DNA of 64,000 nt from Lucifuga dentata. Taxonomy: Eukaryota; Chordata; Actinopteri; Ophidiiformes; Bythitidae. The notes beneath the pieces were generated by a model that saw only the letters and a list, made by a program, of their open reading frames with translations, was not told the origin of the DNA and did not search any database. Shown one piece after another: positions 23,406 to 36,600 of this stretch (positions are counted from its first letter, which is position 1; every line of letters begins with the position of its first letter). A program made the translations under genes and the position numbers. The stretch is from assembly GCA_014773175.1 (NCBI GenBank), contig VXCM01000348.1:62001-126000 (forward strand), in the 5' to 3' direction.

Positions 23406-26400
23406 ATGGAATACTTAATCGGGATACAGGGACCAGATTTTGTCCTCGTCGCCGCCGATAATGTTGCAGCCAGCAGCATCATTCAGATGAAACACGGTAT
23501 GACACCGCATTAGCTTAGCGTTAGCCATTCATCAGTTAATTCAGGTAGCACGCACACCGACCTGTTTCAAAATCATTCACGAAAATGTTTTTAAAATCCA
23601 ACTATGCTACTGATTAATGTTCGCATGAATATATTGTTGTTTCACATATCGATGTGTTATGTGCTAATTAGCTATAAATTGAACTAACATACTATGTAAC
23701 TTGACCTAACAATGCTAAAGTTAGCGTAGTTTAGTCATACTTAGACAATCCTTTGAGTTTTTCTTGTTCTTAAGTGATAACATCATGTATTAAATTTGTT
23801 GTGCACTTTTCAGAGTCAAAAATACCGATGTACATTTTTAGAAATTAAACTGGAGTTAAAGTTCGAACAAACCGTCAGAGCAAGCTAGTGACAATGAAAG
23901 TGAAAGTCGTTTGGGGTTTCGCATTTACTGTAAGTCATTGTGGAAATGGGTATGATTTTTTATTTTTTATTTTTTTTTGTTTTAAACAGAATGGAAATAA
24001 CGAATTCTATAATTTGGTCTGTGTTTTTTCAGATTATGACAAAATGTTCAAACTAAGTGAGAAGATTTTGCTGCTTTGTGTGGGAGAAGCAGGAGACACA
24101 GTGCAGTTTGCAGAGTACATCCAGAAAAATGTTCAACTGTACAAAATGAGGAATGGTAAGGCAAACTTAGATGATTATTTAGAGAATGAGTTTATTTCAT
24201 TGTCCTCGGAGGTCTCATTTGCATTCCAAAATATATGTCAGTCCAGTGATGTCCAATTGGGCAGCAGAATATATCTGCTTTAAAAAAAAAAAAAAGCTTT
24301 TACTATAAAAATTCCACTCACACCATTTCTTGCTGTTATTTTTAGGTTATGAGCTCAGTCCAGCAGCTGCAGCAAACTTCACAAGAAAGAACCTTGCAGA
24401 CTACCTTCGGAGCAGGGTAATTACTGATATGTACGGTACATATATGGGTTCCAACTAATGATTATTTTCATCAGTGATTAATATATCAATTAATTTTGAT
24501 TAATCATTTGGAATTTAAGATGTCAAAAATGCTGACAAATGAGCTTCAGGCGTGAACACAGTCAAATGTGAGTCTTTACATTTATTATTTTGTATAAACA
24601 GCAGTCAAAAAACATAAGGGGATTCAATTCAGTGATATAAAACAGAGCAGAGCAGTAAATCCTCAGTTTTGAGAAGCTGGATCCAACTTTTCTTGTTAAA
24701 TACTTAGGACTGCAGCTAACAATTTATCATTTATTAAAATTCATCAGAACTTTGTATTGAAAAGGAAACACACTCTCTAAAATGGAATTTATGCTATTCG
24801 TTGAAACTGAACTTGTCTGTTAAAGCCCCTTTTCGTAGATTAGTTTGGAGAAAAATCATTAAAGTAATTCAGACAAGCACTCTTTTATGAATGAAAAGCC
24901 TTAATCAGGTTATGCAATAATGGAAATTTATATTTTTATGTGCTTTGTTCTGTGCTATCACATAATTATTTAAGATGGGGATTTAAAAAATAAAGGTTGT
25001 ATAGCCAGAGCATAAAAAGACCCTTGCTTATAATGTTGCAGATTTTGTTTTACTTTATATTACTTGACGCATTAAAAATTCGCTGCACTGTGATGCAATG
25101 GCACTGACCTCACATTCCCATAAAAGCCTCCCATAAAAGGATACCGCCGACATTTGTTTTCTCATGCCCAAGGAAAATTTGGTTTGTTTTAATAAATATC
25201 ATAGTGTGAGGTTTGACTATAATCATAATTATCTTGGTTATGACTATAATCATAACCAACATAACTTTTTGTGCTCACGGGCATATTTTCTTGTTTGCAT
25301 CTGATCGCTCCACATGAAAACAAAGTGATGATCTGCCGCAACAGATTGGCTGAGTATTAGGTGTTGGAATGGAGTAAAAAAATAAATAAATAAAAAGGTG
25401 TTGGAATGGAGTGATGGAGTCCCAGTCCTCTGGCATGTGAGGCAGATATATGTGTGTGTGTGTGTCATTAAGGCTATCCTAGGTAGTAACAAATGCCTAA
25501 CATGATAAATGTTACACCCCAAGCGGCAGAGCCAGATTTAAAGCATCTTCAATTAACACTTATTTCTTTACTTGAACCGTACATGCATGTGCCTCGTACT
25601 TTTTAAAATCCACTACTAATGCTTTCAAACAATTAAATAATTGTACATTCAGACAGGCACCTTTGGAAATGGTTTATTTTCCAAATTCCCTTTAATTTAA
25701 TTACACATTCATCATGGAAAGATAGGTGAATATGCCTATAAATATATTAATTTCTATTTTAGCCTAATTACATTGCTCTGGTAGCATTTGCAATCTCATT
25801 TTCCTTTAGGGAACAAATGATAAAATTATAGAGTAATTCCTTGGCTGAAAGTAATAACCACCTCAACGACTGGCTGCGTACGCAACTATATGTAATAGTC
25901 CTGCTTAATCCAAAGCAGTGATATACTTCAGTATCTGCTTGTGCATTTTAAGTCCATGCATTTGACATCAAACTTTTGAGTGCTGGCCTGTAATGAGACT
26001 AAAGGGAACCACTCAATCAACCGCAGGACGTGCTTGTCTTGATGATGTGACACTTGGTGACAAGTAAAGACGGGTCGTTATCGTTCTGGTGGGAATTGCT
26101 TCTCACCTGCAGGTACACTTGTGTCAGTGGTTGCATTTTGACAGAGCCTGCCAAATTTGTTAAGTTGTTTTGGGGGAATGAGATTTCTTCCCTTGAGACT
26201 TCAAGACAGCACCTGCGCCCTCAACACTGCCCCCCCCCCCCCNCCCACCACCACACTCACAAGTACCTTTGGGTGTTTAGCGGGGATGTGGACTTGAATT
26301 ACAACACTGATGCTGCGTTCGAGCTACCTCCGACTTCCGACTTGGAAAAATGCGTTGGAATGGCACTTGAAGTCGGAGCTCCGACTGGAAAGCTCAGACC

Positions 26401-29400
26401 AAAATTATGTACCCCACCTTCACAAGTATGACGTCATTCAACATGGCAGTGCCCGTGGAAGTGAGCTTTGTGAATGGAAATGATCAGCTAACAGCCAAAT
26501 AAAGTATTTTTTCTTGTNTGGAAGTGAGCTTTGTGAATGGAAATGATCAGCTAACAGCCAAATAAAGTATTTTTTCTTGTGTGATATTGAAATAAAAAGG
26601 GCGAAATATATCGCCAAGCTAACTAGCTACAGTGGAAAATGACTGTTTGCCATTGATATAGAAGTGTAAATAATTTCAGAATATTACTTCTCTGCACAAA
26701 TGTTTAACCCACTGTGATTAATATCATCGTAAAACAACACAACCAAACAGTCCTGTAGTCTAACTTTACTTTAGTTAACATTATTAAGTTTATTTAATCT
26801 TACAGTATTTATTGGTGTTCAGCCATGCTTTTTTGTTTACATTTGGCTGGAACGGTTTGAGGCCAAAACTTCCGAACTGGGAAAAATCGGACTTCCGGAG
26901 TAGCTCAAACACAGCATGATACTGAAGTCACAAATTTGCTGAGACCTCACTTAATCAAAAAAAAAAAAAGACTTGGCATTCGACTTTGACATCGCTTACT
27001 TCTGACTTCAGCTTTTCCCAAACCAAAGATTAAAGATCAACTTTGCAAATTATTACTCTGCCACTAAGTTTGGTGTTGAGTGCATCATGACTTGCTTAGG
27101 ACTCAAAACTCAAAATGTAGGACTTGACTGGTGACGTGCCTGTCTTGGCACCTGAGTGCCCTGAGACTTGTGACTTGCAAAACAGTGAAAAAAAGCCCCA
27201 CCTCTGGTAGATTGTCAAAATAGAATGGTTTTGACCTTCAGTTCTTCAGTATCAACAAGCGTCCTCTCAGCCACATAGAAGTGAAGCGTTTTCATATGAA
27301 AGCCTAGATGGATCAGATCTGACATCACATCCTGGCAAGCTAATGAGCTCATTTATCTGTACGCATTTGTCAGTTTGCGTGTTTTCTTTTTCCCATGTGC
27401 CGTGCTTAGTGCAATTACGGCGCATGTTCTTCAGGCCTTTCAGAGACCCGAGGGCGCCACGTTAGAGAAATGCAACATCCATTCTTATAGCAGGCATACA
27501 AGCAAAAGCAGGGTTAGCCTGTGCTGTAGCGCGTTCACACACCCAGAACTAGCTCATAAATAAGTCAATTAAACCTTTAATTAAATATTTCTGCAGTGAT
27601 TCTTAAAAAGTTTCACAACACGCTCCTGCTGCAGAATTTTGGTAACCAGTCGAGTTTTCATACCAGCCGCCCCAGCAACTTCTGCCTGCCAATAAAGTGC
27701 GTACCTGCTGCTGTTAAAATTGATGCGTTTCACTCGCAGTGCATCAAGTCTGTCAACGTTTGTGTGCACGTTTGCTTGCAGATATCAGACACTCGGCTCC
27801 TCGTATCTAGCCATTGTATCTCTTGCACTAATTTGTTAAGAGTAGTGCAGCCGCTGCCTGTCACAATATCAGAAGGGTGAAAATAATTACAAAAAACAAT
27901 TAGTGAGGCAGAGAAGGGAATGTGGGACATGTCGAATGGGNAGGCCCAGTAGACAACGCTACACAGATGGGGGTGTGAGAACAAGTAGAAGTCAACATAC
28001 ACACACATACTATATATATGTACACAGTGGAGGCCTGTAGGATCGGGATCATTTCATTCAGTCAAGGCCGCACATGTTCTGGAGGATATCATTTTTAATA
28101 TTTAGATATGCATACCTTGCCATAAAATGCAAGTGTATCCTTATTGTTGTGCCTCACGGTTATGAATTTGGTTTTATGAGTGCAGGATTTACTAATGCTG
28201 CGTTCCCAGGAGTGCTCAGAAACTGAAGCAAAAGCAGTTTCTGCTCTGCATCCCACATCTTCCTCCAGCTATGCTCTCCTCGCATTCATCAACCTCCAGA
28301 GTACACGGACATTTGCAAATTATGTTGTATAAACAGTTTTTGTGTGTGTATATGTGGTGTTTTCCCTCCAGAACATCTTGAGCATGTAAAATGTATAATC
28401 GCTCTTGTCCATATGAACGTGTAGCAGAGAAAGAGATCATCCAGTAAATTCTTTAACCTTCAGCATCAAATGATTAGGTGATTAGGGTTTGATATTTATT
28501 CTCCGAGAAGTTACTTTAATGACTCAGGTTAAATTTCAAAATAATAATCTGCTTTTGTATTTTACATCTTTCTGTCTCTTTTTCTACCAGCTTAATCTTG
28601 TGACGCCCCCCTTCCTTCCTCCAAAAAAAGACCAGACCCCTAGGTTACAAACCGCTGGCTCATTATTAATCAGTGGTATATTGTTAATTCTGATGGCCTT
28701 ATTCCTGCGGGATAAATTACAGATGAGTCCTTTATTCTGTGAGATGTCATACCTCAGTGACTGCAGACCTCAGGGAGGTGTAGCGCAGTTAGCTAACTCA
28801 GTAGAGCATGTCGACGAAGAGTAAGCAACCGCGCTGTTCGCATGCAACTGTGTACTTACCAGCCGATGTCCAGAAAAACAAACCGGGCCCTCCACTATCC
28901 TCAGGAGTGCTGCATACACTTAAGCTATAGATATGGGGGGGGGNGATGACGGAAAAAAAAAGTGCAGTCACCTGAGGCTTTGACTCTGCCGCGTGGATTT
29001 CAGTAATGATACCCATGAAATTCAGCACAGAGTCGGCACTTAAAAACACTACCAAGTTTTAGGGGCATAAAAACTTTGCATCTGCTCTACTTGTATTTAT
29101 TTACTTATCTGCCTTGTGTCCTGTAATATATTTGCAAACGTATCTTTCATTAAGTTGAAAGATAAGTAATTGATAGGTGCACCATGTGGCACTTGAAGAG
29201 GTTATCCAGCATTTCTTGAGACACCGTGAAGTGGCTAATTAATATCACATTGTTTATTTATAGATTTATGGTTAAAATAGCGAACGAGTCGTCTGTTTCA
29301 CCCACTTTGTCAAAGCAACAAGCCTGGTGCTGTCATACAATTAATTTAAGCTTTTTCATTCAAGATGATTTAAAGGACCATACCACCCACTTTGCATGTT

Positions 29401-32400
29401 TGAGTCTAATATATTCATTTTTCATACATGTTACGTTACTGACAAGCATTTCCCAAAGGATAAAACTATTTCAGCTTTCCTGATATTTTGAAAAATCTTT
29501 TAATCTTTCAAAATCAAATATTCAAGCGATTCACCCACCTTAAAAATCAATGTTTCACCTGCTAATAGTTACGCAAAATTATGAAGTCACGTTGTTAAAA
29601 TTTTTCGATAAAAGCAGGTCTTCTTTTGGGACTATATTCCCTGGTGGAGACATACATTCACTCTGCGCTTTTTATTGCGCTTAAACGCTAAAATTACGTA
29701 ACTTCGAAAAAACCTGAATACACATCTTGTTCATGATGATGGATTACCTATCCCAAGAACATTTGAAGTATCAACAAGTTGATTTTAATAGCATACCAGA
29801 ATGAACTGAAACCAATGGCGGTCTGAAAGGTAGGAAAATCAATTTTTAATTCACTATTCCAGAAGTATGCTTTGGGAAAATGATTGTCAGTAACCTTATG
29901 TGTATGAAAATTGAATATATTAGGCTCAAACACACAAAATGGGTNTGATTGTCAGTAACCTTATGTGTATGAAAATTGAATATATTAGGCTCAAACACAC
30001 AAAATGGGTGGGTATGGTCCTTTAAGTGGATGGTTAGACTACCTGCTTTTCCTGTTATATGCAGTTATATTTAATGTTTAGTCTTGACAGCAAAGCTTGC
30101 TGGATTAACTAGCTGGCTAATGCTGGCTAGCAGCTCTGCTAGCATGTGTAAGGGAGGTCTTCGTGCACTCGCATACTGACCTGACCTTTGACCTGAGGGC
30201 AGAGGTAACAGGTGCAAAAATGAGAACTGGGAATGCAACGATTATTTCAGTAAACATAAAACTAGCATCAGTTTTGTCACCTGAAACAATGGATGCATGT
30301 TGACTCCACCACATTATCAACATTTGCTCTGTAGTGATAAAGCCGTTTCTTTTAATAGTTAGGTCTATAAGGCCACAGCAACAGTTAGCCTCTGTACTGG
30401 GTGATCTACAGCTGGCCCCATATGGGTTTGCAAAATGTTTTTTAGCGCAGGCACACGATGGGCACAAATAATTACGGGCACCATATTGCACACAACTCCC
30501 CTGCTCCTGCACAGATGAACAATTAATACAGCAGACTGAGGAGAAATGCCAATAAAGAGAACATGCCTTGGGGCAGGGTGCAAAAATAGGGGGGGAGGGG
30601 GAGAAGAGAAGAGGGGAAGAAAGGAGGGGAACGAGTGCTGGAACGTGGAAGAGGAGGGGAAAAGGGTGTTTGGGAATGAGTTTTTCACTCGCCCGACCTT
30701 ATTCTGTGAGAAGTGTAGCTTTTTTTTTTTTTTTTANTTTTTTTTTTTTTTTTACACAAATGTCTACTGGGTTTGTCCTGAGTGAGTACACGTCCGCTAC
30801 ATCACGGAGCAGGGCTGTTCCTGATGACAAGCTACGATGTAAAGGTCTCTTGTTTGGCTGTGAGCAACAGTCACAGCAGGGAGGAGAAAAGATACGATGC
30901 ATATTGTTTGTACGTGAAGGTTGGGAGTTCAGGTGGCTGAGTTAACAAGGTGCCTGGTTCCCTCTGAGATGACATGGGAAGGTTATTTTGATGCCAAGTC
31001 CATATTATTGTTACATTGTAACCAGTGAGACAGGTGTCTGGTGGGTGGAGGTGATGCCACTGGGGCATTCACAGGTTCACCGAGGAGTTAAAGCGTGCAC
31101 ACACACACACACACGCCAAGATATGCACCCTGAGATTCACACTCATTGTGCAGTCTCACAAACATAGATTCTCTCTCACATGCACGCACAACACGCATAC
31201 ACACACACGTATACAAGCATCGTTAACATACACACACACACTAAAGCCCACTCCACAGGGAGCATAACAATCAACATTGCCCTTGTGGCAAAGCTGGCGC
31301 TAATACAAGTCACAGAAATAAGCAAATCAAGTGAGAGAGAAATTGAAAGCAGAGGGCAGGTGTGTGCTGATCACTAAGTGTACCTAAAACTCACTATAGC
31401 TCGCAAATTATGGCACAACTGAGAATACAATATTATATTTAGCTTCAGAAACACTCCGCTACTTCCATCAATTGCTTAGGTTACAAGTTGTTTTGAAATC
31501 CCTCCCAAAAAATTGTGGAGTGTGAGAGTGTGTGTGTTTTTTTTCTCGATAAGGGACAGTGGCTCACAACAACGGCGAGAGAAAATGAGTGTTTTGGAGG
31601 AAAAGAATGGAAAAGAGGCTGGAAGCATAAAAGATGTAATTTAAAAATGGGGGGAAGCAGGGGGCATGAGAGACGACTTTAGAAGTTTTTAATGAGCCCT
31701 GGTGCTACTCCAGGGCACAGGGTGAAGACGGGAGTGGGAGGGGTGGGTGAAACGGGATGAAGAGGGAGGACGTGATGGAGGGAGCAACAGGGGTGCTGAC
31801 TCCCAGCAGATGTCACACCTTATTGACACCCTGGTCTCCACCCCCAACACCGCCACCTCCTCTGTCCTGTGACAACCCCTTTACCTTTACCCTCCTCCTC
31901 AGTCTACCCCCCTCCCCCCCAACACACACACACACACACACACTCTCTCTCTCTCATTTGCCTCTTGTGTCTCGCTCACCACTGTTTATGCTGTGATACC
32001 GTTGCCACTGTGCGCATCACTCCCCACCTCTCAAAGTCAATAATTAGGAGCAATTTATTTATTTAGATTAAGTTGAGAAAGAATAGTTGCACTTTTCAAA
32101 CGGTTTAACACCGCTGACTTAGTTACACGGGCTGGCTGGAGGAACTCGCTTTTTAAAGGAATGAAATCAGTGACATCATTGTGTTATCCATAATGAGGCG
32201 GCTGTCGGAAATATTAGATTATATTAGACATGAATGTTGAAGCAGAAGCAGAAATCAGCTGCATCAGTAAACTACACACAGCTCGCTCATCTTGAACCCA
32301 GCCGATTTGTGATGTTTTAGTCCAAATGTATGAGATGGGGAATAAATTTGTTATGGGTGACACCAGATTATTTGTACATAGAACTCTGTTTGCTGCTATT

Positions 32401-33564
32401 TAGGATTAGGAATTAGCCTGGATGTCACTCTGAAGTTTTGATTTGTTGTTTATATATAGATTCCGTGATGCTCAACCTACTCAGCAATGAAATGTAAAAA
32501 CAGTGCTTTTACAAGTTTGACTAAAAATAAAAAAATCCTGTGTTGAACAAGTGGTACAATACTCAGTTTTGTGTAGTTTTAGAGAATTGAATATGTGATT
32601 CTTATCAAAAAAAAAAAGATTTTGTCCGATTCTGACATTGACATTAACTAATAACATCCCAGTCTGGCATGTTGTAATATATCTGAATGTCAGTCTTTTG
32701 CATTGACCCACTCCTCTCTGTTTCTTTTTTCCTCTTCCTCCTTGCTCTTCTGCCTTTAGACTCCGTATCACGTGAACCTGTTGCTGGCAGGCCACGATGA
32801 CACAGACGGTCCGGGTCTCTACTACATGGACTACCTGTCTTCCCTGGCGAAGGCCCCCTTTGCTGCCCATGGCTACGGTGCCTTCCTCACCCTCTCCATT
32901 CTTGACCGCTACTACAGACCAGGTCAGTCCATTGTGGAAAAAAATGACTCGTGCAGTCTGTACTATTTCTATTCCTTTGAGAGTGACTGGAAAGAGGAAA
33001 GAGTTGAAGACGGTTCTGAATGAAAGTCTGGCACATCAGTGCAGAGTTAATGGTTATGAAGTTTACACTGAAGCCAGTCTGGAAAACTAAAATGCCATTA
33101 TCAAAGCCTTTATTTCTATTAGCACACAGCAACACCTATTCAGAACAAACAAATGGTTTGTTGTTTTAATCTAATTCATGCCTCACATTCTCCTGTTTTC
33201 GTTTTAGATCTGACTCGAGACGAAGCAGTGGATCTGTTGAAGAAGTGCATTGAAGAAGTGAGTGCGGCTAGTTCTTTCCTTCTTTTTCATGCTTATCTCA
33301 GCCTGTTATTTAATTCTGTTCGTATTATATTGATAAGCTTTTCATGGTGACTTACCTCTGGAAAGGTTGTATTTAATATATTTCACAGTAATCTGAGTTA
33401 TTTGTGCATTTATTCTCTTTCTTTCTTTGTCTTACTCTCGCTCTCTCTTTTTCTCCCTCCAGCTGAACAAACGCTTCATCCTGAACCTTCCCTCCTTCAG
33501 CGTCCGTTTGATTGACAAGGAGGGCATCCATGACCTGGAGAAGCTTACCCTTGGCGCCAAGTGA
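23406..33564 (+). CDS. psmb2: Proteasome 20S subunit beta 2 (beta4 position)
   Basis: Six coding exons: 23406-23496, 24033-24155, 24346-24416, 32760-32922, 33208-33257 and 33463-33564. All have GT-AG borders and phases that close, giving 199 residues against 201 in human. The protein starts [20 protein letters not shown] with no cleaved propeptide and no catalytic N-terminal threonine, as expected for this structural, inactive beta subunit of the 20S core. Further conserved blocks are [51 protein letters not shown] and [20 protein letters not shown]. The third intron is long (8.3 kb) and packed with repeats. The C-terminus ends LEKLTLGAK and differs from human, which is common at this end. 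Expression probably starts from the promoter shared with cdca5. Confidence 0.97.
24448..24740. repeat. Diverged AT-rich interspersed repeat with GATTAAT ends
   Basis: TTCCAACTAATGATTATTTT at the start and CTGCAGCTAACAATTTATCA near the end resemble the two ends of a widespread fish non-autonomous repeat, recalled as starting CTGCAACTAACGATTATTTT. Similar degraded stretches occur at about 43043-43345 and 57650-57770. The family name is uncertain. Confidence 0.45.
26311..26916. mobile_element. MITE with TGCTGYGTTYGAGCTAC inverted ends
   Basis: The left end TGCTGCGTTCGAGCTACCTC pairs with the reverse complement of the right end, TGCTGTGTTTGAGCTACTCC. The element is flanked by TGA on both sides (26308-26310 and 26917-26919), consistent with a 3-bp target duplication of the Harbinger type. 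There is no transposase frame. A 62-bp duplication across the N at 26518 inflates its length. Confidence 0.65.
28774..28870 (+). repeat. Possible tRNA-derived SINE relic
   Basis: TGTAGCGCAGTTAGCTAACT followed by CAGTAGAGCAT resembles a tRNA 5' half with box A. GCTGTTCGCATGC about 35 bases later could be a decayed box B. The cloverleaf cannot be completed, so this is not a functional tRNA. Confidence 0.35.
29370..30025. mobile_element. TTAA-flanked MITE, copy 5 of 6
   Basis: TTAAAGGACCATACCACCCA at the left and GGTATGGTCCTTTAA at the right, with perfect TTAA flanks. The interior marker TCTTTTGGGACTATATTCCC matches the orientation of copies 2 and 4. The right arm is duplicated (64 bp) around the N at 29945, at nearly the same site within the arm as in copy 3. 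Confidence 0.88.
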
Positions 33565-33639
33565 CCGCTCACTGCTTAGCTACCAACCCTCACGCCCTCA
33601 CTTTTTTTGTACCATTGACCTTCTTGCTCTTTCTGTTCC

Positions 33640-33645
33640 AATAAA
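33640..33645 (+). terminator. psmb2: psmb2 polyadenylation signal
   Basis: AATAAA only 75 bp after the psmb2 stop codon, giving the short 3' UTR typical of proteasome genes. Confidence 0.75.
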
Positions 33646-33649
33646 AAGT

Positions 33650-33765
33650 GACACTCTGTTGAGATACAAGCTCTTCGTCCCTGTGGTGCTTTCTGATTGC
33701 TCCTCATCTGCACACAGAAAGAGAACAGCCTTCTGGCTCTATGTACTTTTACACTCGTATTCAGA

Positions 33766-33802
<37 letters not shown>

Positions 33803-36600
33803 GAAAAGAGCACGTACAAGTACACTTGCTTGTGTGAGTTGTGCGTTTGCTTGTACATGTGTAACATGCATGTACATTTAGTATTATGTAAGAAGAAGAG
33901 CACTCTTCTATGTCATCAAATATGTAAATTATGTAGGAAAAAAGGAATGGCCAATAATAATGGTAAATCTGAATACTAAACATCTGAATTTTGAACGGAG
34001 TGTGTATTAGATGTTTACTGCCACATTGGTTTGATGGCTATCAGGAAAACAAACCTAAAATTGACATGAAGATCAGAGCATAATCTGACATAGACTCAAT
34101 AAAGTCACATTATTACCTTCACAACAATAATATTTATTACAGTATTACAGATGTATCCACCCTTTACCTGAGCAGAGTCGTCAGAATTAAATCCAGGTCA
34201 TTCTTAAAGTAAAATGCTTAAATTTGCTTGTTAATTTTTTTACACTCTGCATTCTCTCCTCACCATGAATCAACACATTACACCTGAATAAATTTGGCCT
34301 TAACCATCTCTCATTTGGCCTCAGAAATGCACCAAAGTAATTTTGTTTTAAATAGATCCATTACCAAATACTCATCATTCAACGGAAAAAAATACTGCAC
34401 TTTGCAAAGGCCAACAAATTAGAAAAGGTCAAATATTGTATAAGTTGATGTATGATTGTGATAATTTAATACGTTTTACAGAAAGGATGAGGAAGAAGGG
34501 CGTTTCCTGTGCTGCCAGTTGCTGATGTTTTGACATTTCCAAAATTACCAAAAGTCACCTAAAAACTTGCCACATGAATACGAGTTGCCACAAAAATAAA
34601 AATATAAAACATTTCCCTTGAATTTCACCTAATCATTTTTAATATGAGTACAAATTTGATGTCTCAATGAAAAAGCAATCAGTGTTTACCATTAGCATGC
34701 ATGTAAATTCTACCAAGATAAAGCAAAATTTAAATGTCTTTAATGCAGACATTGGTTTTGAAAGTTAACAACTGAGACTAATGGATCATCTTTGAAAAAG
34801 AACCTTAATGTTTTTTTTTTGTTTTTTTTTTTTTNTTTTTTTTTTTTTTTTTTTTTTTTTTTTGCCATATGAAGGAACACATGCATACAGTAAAGCTGGA
34901 AACGGGAAAACCAGGCCAAGCTTGTGACATTATAGCTGTGTGTGTGAGTAACAGCAAAAGTCTATACATTTGTGTATGTGTGTGATTGTGTGTGTGTGTG
35001 TGTGTCATCTCCCTTCTCCACCACAGACAGGTGATTAATAAACATTAAACAATCCCTCCTCTCTCAAACACACCGGAATGTGACGGGAAGAGCAGCATAT
35101 GTTTGCCTGGAGGCACAGGGAGAGATGGAGAGCGGCCCCACTGAGTGTCAGATAGAGGCAGAGAAAAGGGGAAGGAGGGGGGTTAGGTTACAGAGAGGGA
35201 GATGAAGGGATGGGGAATTGACACAGGAGGGTAATGAGATGGGAGGAGAGAGAGGAAGATAGGAATACAGCAGGTAGAAACAAGTGATGTGTGTGTTTGA
35301 GAGCAAGCGAGATGTGTGTGTTGCATCCCTGGAAAGCAATAATTGCAACTGTATCTTACCCTTGTTAAATAAAGAGGAGGACTGTGCGGGAGGTGAGAGG
35401 TGGTCGGTAGGAGAAATGCAGCTTAGCAGTGTAACAGATGGATTGAGGGAGGCTGAGGTGATTGGTTTATTGGGCACTGGGGGGGGGTCACTCCAATCCC
35501 TCCGTTCTCCCATGTACAGCGCTCAGGGCTGCAGCTGTGATACCGATGTTGCTGTGGGTGGCGCCGCCACCATCCCTGGCCCCACTGGAGTCCTGAATGC
35601 ATCTGTAGGCCCTGAATTTTGAGTGGTGTCTTGGGGTGCATACACGCAATAAATGTAAAAAAGTACTCAAATCCAACAACATAGTAAAATGTTTGGAGTA
35701 TTTTACAAATTATGTTTATTTCAAGAGCAACTTAATACTAGTTTAAATCTGAGTGCGGTTTCATGTGCCTTGGAGTTTGGGGTGGGGTTACACATGGGGG
35801 TGGAGTAACATGCAGCAAGGTGGAAAAGTCAACCACTGGAGGTCACAAAACACAATTTTAGCTGATGTTAAGTTACTCTTGAATAATAAGTACATGCATA
35901 TTTGCAATAAATTATACTCAAGTATCCAAATTACTTATTATGAGCATGAAAAGTTACTGACAACCACACAGAATAAAAGTTCATACTGTGAGTTAGGCTA
36001 TTTTCAACAAAAAAATCTAATACTTAAGAGAGAATACTAATTACTTTTTAAATAACCTACCGTTATTGGTGAATAATTGGTCAAAATAACAGAATTTTCA
36101 TAAATTTCAATTACGTAGATTTTCTGTAGGAATTTCCAGTCATCTAGGTATCAGTCGGGGGTGCTTCAGGTACCACCAGTGGTACTTGTACTATAGTTTG
36201 AGAACCACTCAAAGCACATTTATGTAAGGGAGGCTGCTTTTCAAGCTCAGCTGCTTGCAAACATTGGCCCTGCTGTGTCCTTGAGCAAGGCACTAAATCC
36301 CTTCAAGATGTTGCTGCGTAGCTCAACCTGCACTCTGACAACAGGGATCAATAAGGAATCTCATTACTGTAAAACAGACACAATGCGTGTCACAATGTGA
36401 CACAATAAGATAAAATCCCACACTTGCCTTTGCATTTAATAGTGAATTAAAGTGTGTAACTGCCTCCTGCATGACGCTTTCATATGCAGCCGAGGATTCT
36501 GGGTAAAGGTGCCTGAAGGTGCTCTACAGATGAAAACATTTTGTTGAATTGATATCCCAGATCAAAACATAAGAACCCACACATCGACTTCACTTGCATC
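33650..36600. other. Intergenic region between convergent psmb2 and tfap2e
   Basis: 3 kb without a supportable gene. Contains a TG run (about 33768-33800), poly-T around the N at 34835 (34811-34863), G/A-rich low complexity (35100-35270) and a SINE-like fragment (about 36240-36370). The rest is AT-rich with no recognised element. Confidence 0.6.
36240..36370 (+). repeat. SINE-type fragment
   Basis: CTGTGTCCTTGAGCAAGGCA, then CTAAATCCC, and later ACAGGGATCAATAAGGAATC, resembles the conserved body and tail of fish tRNA-SINEs (recalled TGTCCTTGGGCAAGGCACTT and GATCAATAAA). The 5' head is not clear. Confidence 0.6.

Larger units (their letters stand above)
24417..32759 (+). other. Long psmb2 intron 3, repeat-rich
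   Basis: 8.3 kb without a supportable exon. Contents: a degraded AT-rich interspersed repeat (about 24448-24740), a short local duplication near 25364-25410, a 606-bp inverted-repeat element (26311-26916), a tRNA-SINE-like relic (about 28774-28870), a TTAA MITE (29370-30025), CA and poly-T runs, and several N joins (26243, 26518, 27941, 28944, 29945, 30737). The 30560-30720 stretch is G/A-rich low complexity. Confidence 0.65.

Noticed and set aside
26054..26431. 125-codon frame with poly-Pro/His stretch
   Set aside because: It crosses a poly-C run with an N and enters a MITE end; it is an artefact.
28774..28870. Functional tRNA gene
   Set aside because: Only a box A-like part is convincing; no acceptor stem or intact box B can be formed.
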